A stretch of DNA of 64,000 nucleotides from Chitinophaga eiseniae (GCF_900167135.1 NZ_FUWZ01000001.1:992001-1056000); one strand, 5' to 3'; positions 42,785 through 52,997 are shown, counted from the stretch's first letter. Program-made: numbers and translations. Notes: generated by a model not told the origin, from the letters alone.

Positions 42785-43933
42785 CTACTCTTCTTCTCCG
42801 GCGGTATTTTTCAGTTTGCCTAATAACGCATAGGCGCCCGTCGTTACAATCTTTTCGTTGCGGAGATCTTTCCCGCCAGGCAACAATTGTATCCTGTTAT
42901 TTTCTTTCAGGCCGGCATTGACCGGCGTCAGTGTGAAGCTGTTGCCATCTTTGGTAACAAACACATACTCCTTGCCCATATAACGCACCACGGCTTCTTC
43001 CGGTACGGTGAGCGCCTGCTGGTTGTCCATTTCAAACGTTGCGTTGAGGAACATACCCGGTAACAGGTCATGCCCCGGATTTTCAAAATGGCAGTGAATC
43101 AGGCCGCTGCGGTTGTCGCTGATATTTTTGGTGACGAGGATGGTCTCTATATCGTACACTTTGTCGGGTCTGTCTACCAGCGTCACTTTACCCTGAAGCC
43201 CTTTACGGAAGGCAGGGATGTCTTTCTCAAACACGGTAATGGCGGCGTGGATGTCTTCCGGGTTCACCAGTTCAAACAGCACATCAGACGGCATCACATA
43301 ACGGCCGATGTTAACATTGACTTTCGTTACGTAGCCATTGATGGGAGAATAGATGGGCGCTGTGCGGGAGATGCTGCCCACCGTCAGTTTATCCGGGTTG
43401 ATGTTGATGATCCGCAGTTTTTCACCTACTGCTTTCAGGGTGACCTGCGCGGTTTTATATTCGTTGAGTACCTGCTGGTATCTTTTTTTGCTGATAGCGT
43501 CTGCCTCGCTGAGGGTCCGTTGCCGGTCCATGTCGGCCGACAGGTATTCCATGTTGGCTTTGGCGGTCAGGTATTCCTGTTGCAGTTGCACGTAGCTCTG
43601 GTCTTCCATGGTGCCGATGATTTCACCCTTGGCCACCTGGCTGCCGGGCAGCAGCCGCGTGCTTTTCAGGTAACCGCCCATAGGGAAACTGATAGAGATG
43701 AGATTTTGCGGAGGCACGTCCACCATGCCGGTGGCGCGCAGGGTCGCATGCATATTAACGGTCCGTGCGCTGTCCAGCACGATGCCGGCATTTTTTTTCT
43801 GGACGCTGTCCAGGGTGACGGTATTGTTGTCCGGCGCCGGCTGGCTTTCGGCGGTTGTTTTTTCTGCTGCCGGTTTGTTGTTACAGGCGTATAAGAAGCT
43901 GGTGACGGCGATGTATATGAATATTTTCCGCAT
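42785..43933 (-). CDS. RND efflux periplasmic adaptor (HlyD/CusB family), lipoprotein
   Basis: A 382-residue adaptor. The lipobox is LYAC near residue 17 (YACNNK). The family order is a lipoyl half (YLKSTRLLPGSQVAKGEIIGT), an alpha hairpin, a second lipoyl half (APIYSPINGYVTKVNVN), a beta barrel, and a C-terminal membrane-proximal domain. It connects the inner-membrane RND pump with the outer-membrane factor. It is translated right after the pump gene (one base between stop and start) in a minus-strand operon. Confidence 0.93.
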   Translation of the reverse strand: MRKIFIYIAVTSFLYACNNKPAAEKTTAESQPAPDNNTVTLDSVQKKNAGIVLDSARTVNMHATLRATGMVDVPPQNLISISFPMGGYLKSTRLLPGSQVAKGEIIGTMEDQSYVQLQQEYLTAKANMEYLSADMDRQRTLSEADAISKKRYQQVLNEYKTAQVTLKAVGEKLRIININPDKLTVGSISRTAPIYSPINGYVTKVNVNIGRYVMPSDVLFELVNPEDIHAAITVFEKDIPAFRKGLQGKVTLVDRPDKVYDIETILVTKNISDNRSGLIHCHFENPGHDLLPGMFLNATFEMDNQQALTVPEEAVVRYMGKEYVFVTKDGNSFTLTPVNAGLKENNRIQLLPGGKDLRNEKIVTTGAYALLGKLKNTAGEEE

Positions 43934-43934
43934 G

Positions 43935-46900
43935 TTATTGCTGATTGAATTGTAATAAGTACTCCAGTTCTGTTTTCCGGGTGTTCAGTTCCTTTAAAAC
44001 ATCGATGTACTGGCTTTGCAGGGCTATGGCGTTGCTGATGAGGGTACTCCATTCGATGTACCCTATTTCGCCGTTTTTATAGCTGATATTGGCAGTCTGT
44101 ATGATGATGTCAGATTGTTTGAGGGCCGACTGCTGATAGTAGCGGATGGCCTGCTGGTATTTCTGATAGTCGTTCCAGTTTTGTTCGAGCTGGGTGCGAA
44201 GCTGTACAGCGGCCAGTTCTGTGGCGATAGCGGTGCTGGCCTGCATTTGTTGCGCGGCCTTTATACGCGCTTTTTGTGCCGATGTGAAGATAGGGATGCC
44301 AATCCCTATCTGCGCGGCGGAGAACCGGTGTCCGCCGCCGTAGTAGCGTTCCACGTTGTTTTTATCGGACTGCCATCCGATGAAGGACTGGTTGGTATAA
44401 CCGAGGGACCAGTCGGGCAGCAGTTTTGCTTTTTCCAGTTGTGTTTTGCTGCTGGCCACCTCCTGTTGCTGCTGGTAGGCACGCAGGAAGGGATGTTGTT
44501 GCAGTGTGGTGCTGTCAAACAATACTACTGCGTTGGAGAGACTGTCTACCGGGTCGATGTCGGTAGTCGTTTCATGCAGCAGCATGCCCAGCTGGGCGAT
44601 GGCTGTTTTCTGGTCTGCCTGCACCATGTCGAGCTGTATGCGGGCTTGTTGCGCCTGGTTGTCGAGCGTAGCTTTTTCGAGGAGATTGCTCTCGCCGTTC
44701 TCATAGCGAATTTTGGCCACTTTGGAATAGCTGGACAGGATGCTGTCAGTTTTTTGCAGCAGCGTTTTCTTGGCTTTCAGGAATTGCAGCTGGAGGTACG
44801 CCAGTTTGACGAGGCGGGCCACTTCCGCCTGTTGCAGCGCGGTTTGCAGTTTGGCCTGTTGCCATTCGCCCTCATATACCTGCCGTTGCCGTTTGTAGAC
44901 AGTGGGGAATGAGAAGCCTTGCGACAGGGTGAATTTATGATCGAAAGCGGCGCTGTTTACACTGCCAAACTCTGCTGCCAGTGAGGTTTTGGGCAGATCG
45001 GTGCTGCTGCGGGTGATGGCTTCGTAGTAGGCTGCCTGTTGGTGGTTGAGCTTCAGTTGCAGGTTTTGTTGCTGTGCGGTCTGAAGGGCCTGCTGTAACG
45101 TCAGCGGGCGGGCCGCCTGTGCCTTCAACAGGGATGGCGCGGCGATGAGCAGGAGTATCATCAGGGCGGCGGGCTTCGGTTTTTTCCATCCTTCTTCAAA
45201 TAATAAAAAGAGTGCGGGAAGCACCACCAGTGTGAGCAGCGTAGCGGTGATCAGTCCGCCGATCACAACGGTGGCCAGCGGGCGTTGCACTTCAGCGCCG
45301 GCGCCGTTGCTCAGCGCCATGGGCAGGAATCCGAGAGAGGCCACGGTGGCGGTCATCAGTACGGGCCTTAACCGGTCGTGAGTAGCCTGTATGATGATTT
45401 GCCGGATGTTGGTCATACCACTGTTTTTTAACTGGTTCATTTCTCCGATTAACACGATCCCGTTTAATACTGCCACGCCGAACAGGGCGATAAAACCGAT
45501 GCCGGCGGAGATGCTGAATGGCATGCCGCGCAGCCACAGCGTGAATACGCCGCCAATGGCCGACAAGGGAATGGCGGAGAATATCAGCAGGCAGTATTTC
45601 ATTTTGCGGAAGGCGAAAAACAGCATGAGGAATATCAGCAGCAGGGCAACGGGCAGGGCTATACTGAGCCTTTTGGTAGCGTGCTGCAGGTTCTCATACT
45701 GTCCGCCGTAGGTGATATAATAACCGGCAGGCAGTTTGATCTGTTTGCCTACTTTGGCCTGCAGTTCTTTTACGATGCTCTGTACATCGCGGCCGCGTAC
45801 GTTGAAGCCGACGGTGATCCTGCGGCGGGCGTCTTCGCGTTGTATCTGGTAAGGGCCGTCTTTTATGCTGATATCTGCGAGTACATGCAGGGGCACCTGT
45901 TCCCCGTTGGGCAGTCCTATCTGGAGATTGTTCATTTCGTCCAGGTCTTTTTTCTGTTCGTCGTTCATGCGTACCACCAGGTCGTAGCGCCGGTCGTTTT
46001 CGAATACCAGTCCCGCAGAGGCGCCGGCATAGGCGGCCTGGATGGTGTTGTTCACATCACTGACGGAGGCGCCGTAGCGTGCGATGGCTTCCCGGTTGTA
46101 GTTGACCACCAGTTGCGGGATACCGGTCACGGTTTCCACATAGAGGTCTTTCGCCCCTTTGACGGTGTTGATGACCGCCCCGATTTTATCTGCATAAGCC
46201 GCCAGGGAATCGAGGTCGTCACCGAATATTTTGCAGACCACGTCCTGGCGGGCGCCGGTCATCAGTTCGTTGAAGCGCATTTGTACGGGGAACTGGAAGC
46301 CGGTGGTGATACCTGGTATTTCTTCCAGGGCTTTGCTCATTTTGCCTGCCAGTTCCGGGAAGGACGATGCGCTGGTCCACTGGTGTTTGGGTTTGAGGAT
46401 CACCATGAGGTCGGCCGCTTCCATCGGCATAGGGTCGGTGGGTATCTCGCCTGAGCCTATTTTAATCACGACTTTCTCCACTTCGGGAAAATTTCTGCGC
46501 AGCACCTGTGCCGCCTGGCTGGTGCCTTTGATGGTGGTCGTCAGTGAGGACCCTGTCAGCATCCGGGTGTCGACCGCAAAGTCTCCTTCTTCCAGCTGCG
46601 GGATAAATTCGCCGCCCATGCGGGAAAGGATAAACGCTGCCACGAGCAGCAGCAGTGCTGCTATGCCTACGACCAGTTTGGGAATGCCCAGCGCTTTTTG
46701 CAGCAGGGGATCGTACAGGCGTTTGATGCGTTCCATCATTTTGTCCGCGAAACTCTCTTTATGGCTGAGTTTTTTGTTAAGGAACAGGGCGCCCATCATG
46801 GGCACGTAGGTGAGTGACAGGATGCAGGCGCCGAGGATGGCGAAGGATACGGTTTCGGCCATGGGGCGGAACATTTTTCCTTCGATGCCCTGGAGGGATA

Positions 46901-48299
46901 GGATGGGCAGGTATACGATGAGGATGATCACCTGACCGAATGCCGCGCTGCTCATCATGGTTTTGGCGGAGGATTCCACTTCGTCGTCCATTTGTTCCTG
47001 CGTGAGTTGTCTGACGCCGCTGAGCGTGGCGCCCCGCGTGAGTTTATGCATCACCGCTTCGATGATGATGACGGCGCCGTCTACCAGCAGGCCGAAGTCC
47101 AGCGCCCCAAGGCTCATCAGGTTGCCGCTTACGCCGAACAGGTTCATCATAATGAGGGCGAACATCATGGACAGCGGTATGACGGAGGCTACGATCAGGC
47201 CTGCGCGGATATTGCCCATGAAGATGACCAGCACGAGGATCACGATGGCGGCGCCTTCCAGCAGGTTACGTTCCACCGTGGAGATGGCGTTGTCCACCAT
47301 TTTGGTCCGGTCGAGGAAAGCTTCTATGGCTACGCCTTCCGGTAGTGTTTTTTCGATGGCTGCGATCTTCTCTTTGATATTGGAGATGACTTTATTGCTG
47401 TTTTCTCCTTTCAGCATCATGACCACCGCGCCGGCTACTTCGCTTTCGCCGTTGAGTACCACGGCGCCGTAGCGGATGGCGGTGCCGATTTTTACGGCGG
47501 CTACGTCGCGGACCAGGACAGGGATGCCATTGTCGATCCTTTTAACGGCGATGTTGCCGATGTCTTCCTGGTTCTGAACGAGGCCTTCGCTGCGGATAAA
47601 CAACACGTTTGGCCCTTTTTCGATGTAGGCGCCGCCGGTGTTCTGGTTGTTTCCCTGCAGGGCGCGGAATACATCGGAGATGGTGATCTGATAGCTTTTC
47701 AGTTTGTCGGGGTTGACCGCCACTTCATATTGTTTGACAGTACCGCCGAAAGAGCTGACATCGGCCACGCCTTCGGTGCCCAGCAGCTGGCGTCTGACGG
47801 TCCAGTCCTGTATGTCACGCAGCGTGGTGAGGTCGTATTTGCCTTCATAACCGGGCTTAGGTTTTACCACATACTGGAATATCTCGCCCAGGCCGGTGGT
47901 CACAGGGCCCAGCTCCGGTTCCGTCATGCCCGGCGGTATTTGCTGGCGTACCTGTACCAGCCGCTCGCTTACCTGTTGCCTGGCCCAGTAAACATCTGTC
48001 CGGTCGTTGAAGACGATGGTTACCAGGCTTAGTCCGAAACGGGAGAAGCTGCGTTGTTCTATAATACCGGGGATATTACGGGTGGCCTGTTCGATAGGCA
48101 CGGTAATAAATCGCTCTACGTCGGGCGCTCCCAGGCTGGGAGCGGAGGAAATGACCAGCACCTGGTTATTGGTGATGTCGGGCACCGCGTCGATGGGCAG
48201 CTGGGTAACGGAATAGCTTCCCCATCCAATCAGTGCCAGTATAAACAGGCCGATGATGAGCTTGTTTTTAATGGAAAAACGGATAATGCTGTTTAACAA
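43935..48299 (-). CDS. CusA/CzcA-type heavy-metal RND pump fused to a TolC-like outer-membrane factor
   Basis: A 1454-residue fusion. Residues 1-about 1040 are an HME-RND transporter, opening with SIIRFSIKNKLIIGLF. The proton-relay motif is DFGLLVDGAVIIIE in TM4. Residues about 1063-1454 form an outer-membrane efflux protein (ARPLTLQQALQTAQQQN). At the joint is a signal-peptide-like segment MILLLIAAPSLLKAQA (about 1047-1062). Start TTG 48299 matches the family N-terminus (LLNSIIRF); ATG 48356 would add 19 residues without homology. Exports Cu, Ag, Co, Zn or Cd; the metal cannot be read from sequence. Confidence 0.9.
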   Translation of the reverse strand: MLNSIIRFSIKNKLIIGLFILALIGWGSYSVTQLPIDAVPDITNNQVLVISSAPSLGAPDVERFITVPIEQATRNIPGIIEQRSFSRFGLSLVTIVFNDRTDVYWARQQVSERLVQVRQQIPPGMTEPELGPVTTGLGEIFQYVVKPKPGYEGKYDLTTLRDIQDWTVRRQLLGTEGVADVSSFGGTVKQYEVAVNPDKLKSYQITISDVFRALQGNNQNTGGAYIEKGPNVLFIRSEGLVQNQEDIGNIAVKRIDNGIPVLVRDVAAVKIGTAIRYGAVVLNGESEVAGAVVMMLKGENSNKVISNIKEKIAAIEKTLPEGVAIEAFLDRTKMVDNAISTVERNLLEGAAIVILVLVIFMGNIRAGLIVASVIPLSMMFALIMMNLFGVSGNLMSLGALDFGLLVDGAVIIIEAVMHKLTRGATLSGVRQLTQEQMDDEVESSAKTMMSSAAFGQVIILIVYLPILSLQGIEGKMFRPMAETVSFAILGACILSLTYVPMMGALFLNKKLSHKESFADKMMERIKRLYDPLLQKALGIPKLVVGIAALLLLVAAFILSRMGGEFIPQLEEGDFAVDTRMLTGSSLTTTIKGTSQAAQVLRRNFPEVEKVVIKIGSGEIPTDPMPMEAADLMVILKPKHQWTSASSFPELAGKMSKALEEIPGITTGFQFPVQMRFNELMTGARQDVVCKIFGDDLDSLAAYADKIGAVINTVKGAKDLYVETVTGIPQLVVNYNREAIARYGASVSDVNNTIQAAYAGASAGLVFENDRRYDLVVRMNDEQKKDLDEMNNLQIGLPNGEQVPLHVLADISIKDGPYQIQREDARRRITVGFNVRGRDVQSIVKELQAKVGKQIKLPAGYYITYGGQYENLQHATKRLSIALPVALLLIFLMLFFAFRKMKYCLLIFSAIPLSAIGGVFTLWLRGMPFSISAGIGFIALFGVAVLNGIVLIGEMNQLKNSGMTNIRQIIIQATHDRLRPVLMTATVASLGFLPMALSNGAGAEVQRPLATVVIGGLITATLLTLVVLPALFLLFEEGWKKPKPAALMILLLIAAPSLLKAQAARPLTLQQALQTAQQQNLQLKLNHQQAAYYEAITRSSTDLPKTSLAAEFGSVNSAAFDHKFTLSQGFSFPTVYKRQRQVYEGEWQQAKLQTALQQAEVARLVKLAYLQLQFLKAKKTLLQKTDSILSSYSKVAKIRYENGESNLLEKATLDNQAQQARIQLDMVQADQKTAIAQLGMLLHETTTDIDPVDSLSNAVVLFDSTTLQQHPFLRAYQQQQEVASSKTQLEKAKLLPDWSLGYTNQSFIGWQSDKNNVERYYGGGHRFSAAQIGIGIPIFTSAQKARIKAAQQMQASTAIATELAAVQLRTQLEQNWNDYQKYQQAIRYYQQSALKQSDIIIQTANISYKNGEIGYIEWSTLISNAIALQSQYIDVLKELNTRKTELEYLLQFNQQ

Positions 48300-48430
48300 A
48301 ACGTACACTTTAAAGAATTGACGAATGCAGAATGATGCGCTTTTCCGCAACACCATTACAGTGCTGTACTCCCGGTTTTTAACCCGGGGAGGACAGAAAA
48401 GGTTCAGGCAGGAGGAAAAAAGGCGTTCCC

Positions 48431-48447
48431 GCAGCGCATAGCGCTGC
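48431..48447. repeat. Small hairpin in the efflux operon
   Basis: GCAGCGC, ATA, GCGCTGC, between the 48482 gene and the RND gene. It lies in a 182-base spacer without a gene; it may tune downstream expression. Confidence 0.4.
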
Positions 48448-48481
48448 AGCGGGGCCTGGTAGCCTGCATCATTCAGTTATA

Positions 48482-48880
48482 TCAGGACAAGGACGCTGAT
48501 AAGGATTTGGGAGGCTGGAAAACGTTGTCCGGCAGCCGGCAGGGAGGAGGTCCGTCATTAATGATCAGGTAATCCTCCCGGGGCAGTTCTATCACGGGAG
48601 TAAACAGGGTGACCGGCGTTGGAGGTATTACGGTATGAAGGGTCATGCAGATAATGTCCGGTGTTTTGAACGGCAGCTGCATGTCCTGCTGATAATCATC
48701 GTCAAAAGGCTGCTCATCCACATAGTGCAGTTTCAGGAACGTCAGCAGGGTCATCTGAACGTTCTCCTGCTTATGTTTTTTGAAATGCTCCACCAGCAAA
48801 GGGAACTTGAGTAACTGGCCGGCATCGGTACTGCCAAACAGGTACACCAACAAGAGGATTATTGCAGTGGCCTTTTTCAT
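48482..48880 (-). CDS. Small exported protein of the RND efflux operon
   Basis: A 132-residue protein with an N-terminal signal or membrane anchor (ATAIILLLVYLFGSTDAG) and a histidine- and aromatic-containing middle (KFPLLVEHFKKHKQ, FLKLHYVDEQPFDDDYQQDMQLPF). Similar small proteins precede CusA-type genes in Bacteroidota and may bind the metal, but the family is not named here. ATG 48880 gives a normal signal peptide. First gene of the operon, with a consensus -7 element (TATCTTTG) 18 bases upstream. Confidence 0.7.
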   Translation of the reverse strand: MKKATAIILLLVYLFGSTDAGQLLKFPLLVEHFKKHKQENVQMTLLTFLKLHYVDEQPFDDDYQQDMQLPFKTPDIICMTLHTVIPPTPVTLFTPVIELPREDYLIINDGPPPCRLPDNVFQPPKSLSASLS

Positions 48881-48897
48881 AAATGAGATATCGGGAC

Positions 48898-48905
48898 CAA
48901 AGATA
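48898..48905 (-). promoter_or_regulatory. -7 element of the RND efflux operon
   Basis: CAAAGATA on the plus strand reads TATCTTTG on the minus strand, an exact TAnnTTTG match. Transcription would start near 48892, 12 bases before ATG 48880. Confidence 0.5.
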
Positions 48906-49066
48906 AACATATTTGGAAATTGATGCCGGATAAAAAATCAGGCGGCGGGGGATTGTCCCTGAACGACGGGATACTTTTAAGTGTAAGGCGTGTACAGATG
49001 GTATACAACGGAGGAAAGTACATGCCTGCATTTCAAATTTACTGTAAATAATTAGGGCGGACAATT

Positions 49067-49074
49067 TATTTTTG
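49067..49074 (+). promoter_or_regulatory. -7 element of the VIT1-like gene
   Basis: TATTTTTG, exact TAnnTTTG match, 45 bases upstream of ATG 49119. Confidence 0.45.
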
Positions 49075-49118
49075 CGCTATATCTCCCTATTTACAGCACC
49101 TTCAAACAGCGTCATTTT

Positions 49119-49808
49119 ATGACACATCAGGAAAAACATTTTACCGGCTCCGAGCTGTTACGTGATATTGTGATCGGCATGTCCGACGGCCTCACTGTAC
49201 CCTTTGCCCTCGCGGCAGGTCTCAGCGGCACCGTAAAGGACGTGAACCTCATCGTGATCGCCGGACTGGCGGAAATAGCGGCGGGCTCCATCGCTATGGG
49301 GCTGGGAGGCTACCTGGCCGGAAAAACGGAGCAGGACCATTACAACAGTGAACTGAAACGGGAATACGAAGAAATAGAAACGGTGCCGGAGCGGGAGCGG
49401 GAAGAGGTGGAGACGTTCTTTGCGGAGCTGGGCCTGAGCCGGGAGCTACAGCAGAAGGCAGCTGCGGAGCTGATCACGGACAAAGACCGCTGGGCGGATT
49501 TTATGATGAAGTATGAGCTGGGGCTGGAAAAACCGGATGCCCGCAGGGCAACGAAAAGTGCGCTTAATATCGGCATTTCCTATATCATCGGCGGACTGAT
49601 ACCGCTGATGCCTTATTTCTTCGTAGACGACGGGATAGAAGGACTGAAGATATCTGCCATGATCACCATCGTGTGTCTCTTCGCCTTCGGCTATTTTAAA
49701 AGCCGCCTCACAGGGTTGAATCCTCTGCTCGGCGGCATTCGTGTAGCCGTTATCGGTACTATTGCCGCGGGGTGTGCGTTTGCCATCGCCCGGTTAATCG
49801 GCGGGTAA
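49119..49808 (+). CDS. VIT1/CCC1-family iron/manganese transporter
   Basis: A 229-residue membrane protein with five helices. The first pair (ELLRDIVIGMSDGLTVPFALAAGLSG) and the gated motif IAAGSIAMGLGGYLAGKTEQDHY match the VIT1/CCC1 family, cited by SIAMGLGGYL. A long cytoplasmic acidic region (EREREEVETFFAELGLS) corresponds to the family's metal-binding domain. These proteins move Fe2+ or Mn2+ across membranes. The gene has its own promoter. It is unlinked to the metal-efflux operon by direction, although both handle metals. Confidence 0.9.
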   Translation: MTHQEKHFTGSELLRDIVIGMSDGLTVPFALAAGLSGTVKDVNLIVIAGLAEIAAGSIAMGLGGYLAGKTEQDHYNSELKREYEEIETVPEREREEVETFFAELGLSRELQQKAAAELITDKDRWADFMMKYELGLEKPDARRATKSALNIGISYIIGGLIPLMPYFFVDDGIEGLKISAMITIVCLFAFGYFKSRLTGLNPLLGGIRVAVIGTIAAGCAFAIARLIGG

Positions 49809-49810
49809 GT

Positions 49811-51316
49811 TTATTTTCTGCGGAAGGTAACGTAGTAGCCTGTACGTAGTTCATAATCGGGATGCGGATTGATGACCTGCACTTTGATCAGATGTTTGCC
49901 CGCCGGGAGGTCCAGCCGGTGGCAGATTTCGTCTTTGCGCACCAGGTAGTTGGTCGGCATCCTGATGGTGTCTGTCACCTGACCGTCAATGCTGACAGTG
50001 GCGATAATGACGTGATCGGCCACCTCCCTCTTTTTGGCTGCATGACCGCTCAGTACAAACCCGTTGCCTTCAAAAGAAAGGCTGATGTCGTTCCCGTTCA
50101 CATAAAACTCTTTTTTATGAATCGGCAGGAGGCCCGGAAAACTCTCTTCAAAGGCCACCGGCTCCGGTATTTGCAGGGGGAGGACCACTTTATCGCCCTG
50201 CTCTCTCCCTCCATGCCGTTTGATGTTTTCCAGCGCATGGCGATAGCTGATGTCGTAGGCTTTGTTGAGGGAGATACTGGTATACTTAAAATTGATGTCT
50301 TCTGATCCTGCCAGTCCGTCTTTCCATTTTTGCGGAATTTTATCGTATCCCAGCATGGTGCCGAGGATACCGCCGGCGGTGGAAGGGTTGCAGTCAGCAT
50401 CCTGGCCGGCGCGGGTGGAGATCTCCAGCGTTTTGGCATAGTCGCCGTTGCCATACAGCAGTCCCATGATCACGTAAGCACAGTTAATGGTGGCATCGAT
50501 ATTCAGCGGGTCGAAGACGGCGCTGGGGCAGCTGATATCCGACGACCATTTCTTCTGCAGTTCAAACCAGGTACGGTGCCAATCGTCCGGGAACTGCTGA
50601 TGCCAGCGGATCACGTCGGTCATGCACCGATGGAATTGCGTATGGGCGGGAATCACACGCAGCGCATCGCGTACGATCCGTTGCATATCATTGGATACGA
50701 AGGCGAGTGAGTACATGGCGCCGACATACACGCCGCCATACCAGCCGTTGCCATAGTTCATGATGTGCCCGATTTTGTGGCTGATCTGTGATGCGGCATT
50801 AGGCATGCCGGGGCTCATCAGGCCGGCGTAATCAGCTTCTATCTGGTAGTCGATACAATCGGCGTGCATGTTGTGCTGCCAGTGGCCGGAAGCAGGCGGG
50901 CGGAGGCCGTTGAGGATGTTGTAACGGGCGGCCTGGTTGGCATGCCACAACACATAACCCGCATGGGCAAACGCCTGTGCAAAGGAGTCTGCCGGTGCGT
51001 CGAGGCCGTGGCGCTCCATGACGTCCACGAAGGTGAGGTCCATGTACAGGTCATCATACAGCCCGGGAAAACTGTCCATCACTTCTTTTACATATCCTTT
51101 ATGCCATTCCAGCGGCTGATAGTCCTGGATGTAAGTGCCGTTGAACCGGAACTCATAGGGACCGCCAAAGGTTACCCCGATGGTTTGCCCGGCCCAGCCG
51201 CCTTTGATCTTGTCCTGTAATGTCTTTTTCGATAAGGTGGATGTGTTGGATGGCTGCGCTGTCAGGGCCAGACTGCCCAGCAGATATGCCATTAACAGAA
51301 TAACGCGTGTTTTCAT
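49811..51316 (-). CDS. ADP-ribosylglycohydrolase family protein, exported
   Basis: A 501-residue exported protein (MKTRVILLMAYLLGSLALTAQ). The catalytic domain has the dimetal Asp motifs GLYDDLYMDLTF and AGQDADCNPSTAGGILG. The C-terminal 130 residues are a beta-sandwich-like domain. ADP-ribosylglycohydrolases remove ADP-ribose; exported forms in Bacteroidota have unproven substrates and may act on glycosides. ATG 51316 gives the signal peptide; a start at 51340 adds residues before it. Stop lies 2 bases from the convergent VIT1 stop. Confidence 0.85.
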   Translation of the reverse strand: MKTRVILLMAYLLGSLALTAQPSNTSTLSKKTLQDKIKGGWAGQTIGVTFGGPYEFRFNGTYIQDYQPLEWHKGYVKEVMDSFPGLYDDLYMDLTFVDVMERHGLDAPADSFAQAFAHAGYVLWHANQAARYNILNGLRPPASGHWQHNMHADCIDYQIEADYAGLMSPGMPNAASQISHKIGHIMNYGNGWYGGVYVGAMYSLAFVSNDMQRIVRDALRVIPAHTQFHRCMTDVIRWHQQFPDDWHRTWFELQKKWSSDISCPSAVFDPLNIDATINCAYVIMGLLYGNGDYAKTLEISTRAGQDADCNPSTAGGILGTMLGYDKIPQKWKDGLAGSEDINFKYTSISLNKAYDISYRHALENIKRHGGREQGDKVVLPLQIPEPVAFEESFPGLLPIHKKEFYVNGNDISLSFEGNGFVLSGHAAKKREVADHVIIATVSIDGQVTDTIRMPTNYLVRKDEICHRLDLPAGKHLIKVQVINPHPDYELRTGYYVTFRRK

Positions 51317-51474
51317 GAGCGGGAAAGTTGTTATGGACACATAAGATAGTGTTTAATTTTAAAATTATTTAATAAATAAGCTGTCAATTAGAATATTTTT
51401 TTATAAATAAAATGATAACCTGCCCGCTGTAAAACTGTTGCACCGGTTAACTGAAATTGGGTTATTTTCAGGAT

Positions 51475-52995
51475 ATGAAACCTAAAAAAGCATATCCAGC
51501 CGCGATAACGATTTTCGGTGCCCGGGGAGATCTTACCCGCCGTAAGCTGATACCCGCACTGTATAATCTGTTTATAGAAAACCACCTGCCCGCTTTATTC
51601 GAGATCTTCTGTGTCGACTTTCAGACGGTAGATGAAGCTGCATTTAAAAACGATCTGCTGTCCGGTGTGAATGAATTCAGCCGTAACGGCAAGGCGGAAC
51701 CGTCAAAATGGGCCGGATTCGCCGCACGTATCAGTTATCTGCAAGGAGACTTTACCAAAAAGGAGACCTACATCTCCCTGAAAACAAAAGTGGAGGACTT
51801 TGAGAAGAGCAGTAAACAACGGGGCAACCGCATGTTTTATTTCGCTGTGGCGCCACGGTTCATAGAGGTGATCGCAGAAGCGCTGTCTACCCGCAAGTTG
51901 TGCAGCAACAAAACGCATGACCGTATTGTGGTGGAGAAACCTTTTGGCACTGATCTGGCCACCGCCAGGAAGCTGAACCACTTTCTCACCAAACGTTTTT
52001 CAGAGAAACAGGTATATCGTATTGATCATTACCTGGGTAAGGAAACGGTGCAGAACATCATGGCTTTCCGCTTTGCCAACTTCGTATTTGAACCATTGTG
52101 GAATAAAAACTACATCGATCATATACAAATCAGTGTAGCCGAACAGGTGAGTGTGGGCAAACGCGGCGGTTACTACGACGCCAGCGGCGCCCTGCGCGAT
52201 ATGATCCAGAACCACCTGCTGCAGTTGTTGTGCATTGTGGCCATGGAATGCCCCGGCGCCTATAAGGCAGAAGCCATCCGCGACGCCAAAACCAAAGTGC
52301 TGAAAAGTATCCGGCCGTTTACCACCCAACAGGTGTTTAAGAATGTGGTGAGAGCGCAGTATACGGCTGGTGAAGTAGATGATGTACAACGGATCGCTTA
52401 CCGTCAGGAAGAACAGGTATCGCCTGAATCCAATACAGAAACATTCGTCGCCCTGAAGATGCTGATCGACAACCCGCGCTGGGAAGGTGTTCCCTTTTTC
52501 CTCCGTACCGGCAAATCCATGACGCGGCAGTCTTCCGTGATCGTAGTGCAGTTCAAAGACTCACCGCATAAAATCTTCAAAGACGATATCGTTCCCAACA
52601 GGCTGATCATCAGCATACAGCCGGAGCTGGAAATCAGCCTGTTGTTTGAAAGCAAGGTGCCCGGGCTGCAGATGAAACTGGTACCGGTAGAGATGGACTT
52701 CACTTACCAGGAAGCCTATACGGAATCCCTGCCGGAAGCTTACGAAGCACTGCTGCTGGACGTGTTGCACGGTGATGCCACCCTTTTCATGCGCGCCGAC
52801 CAGGTGGAGGCAGCCTGGAAAGTGGTGATGCCTATTCTCGACGCCTGGAAAAAATCGCCCTCCAAACAATTACAGTTCTACGAATCCGGTACCTGGGGAC
52901 CGGCAGCCGGTAGCAATCTGCTGAAGCCATACGCCAAAGAGTGGTACAGGCTACCCTCCCGTGAAACAGTCAAGAAACTGGCCGTTAACAAGTAA
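51475..52995 (+). CDS. zwf: Glucose-6-phosphate 1-dehydrogenase
   Basis: A 506-residue enzyme of the oxidative pentose phosphate pathway, of normal length. NADP site: TIFGARGDLTRRKLIPALYNL, cited by GARGDLTRRKL. Active-site motif RIDHYLGKETVQNI, with VEKPFGTDLATARKLN before it. It converts glucose 6-phosphate to 6-phosphogluconolactone. Transketolase (36218) belongs to the same pathway but is 13 kb away. ATG 51475 is chosen; the spacer to the divergent ADP-ribosylglycohydrolase gene is AT-rich. No gnd or pgl gene follows. Confidence 0.97.
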   Translation: MKPKKAYPAAITIFGARGDLTRRKLIPALYNLFIENHLPALFEIFCVDFQTVDEAAFKNDLLSGVNEFSRNGKAEPSKWAGFAARISYLQGDFTKKETYISLKTKVEDFEKSSKQRGNRMFYFAVAPRFIEVIAEALSTRKLCSNKTHDRIVVEKPFGTDLATARKLNHFLTKRFSEKQVYRIDHYLGKETVQNIMAFRFANFVFEPLWNKNYIDHIQISVAEQVSVGKRGGYYDASGALRDMIQNHLLQLLCIVAMECPGAYKAEAIRDAKTKVLKSIRPFTTQQVFKNVVRAQYTAGEVDDVQRIAYRQEEQVSPESNTETFVALKMLIDNPRWEGVPFFLRTGKSMTRQSSVIVVQFKDSPHKIFKDDIVPNRLIISIQPELEISLLFESKVPGLQMKLVPVEMDFTYQEAYTESLPEAYEALLLDVLHGDATLFMRADQVEAAWKVVMPILDAWKKSPSKQLQFYESGTWGPAAGSNLLKPYAKEWYRLPSRETVKKLAVNK

Positions 52996-52997
52996 TA

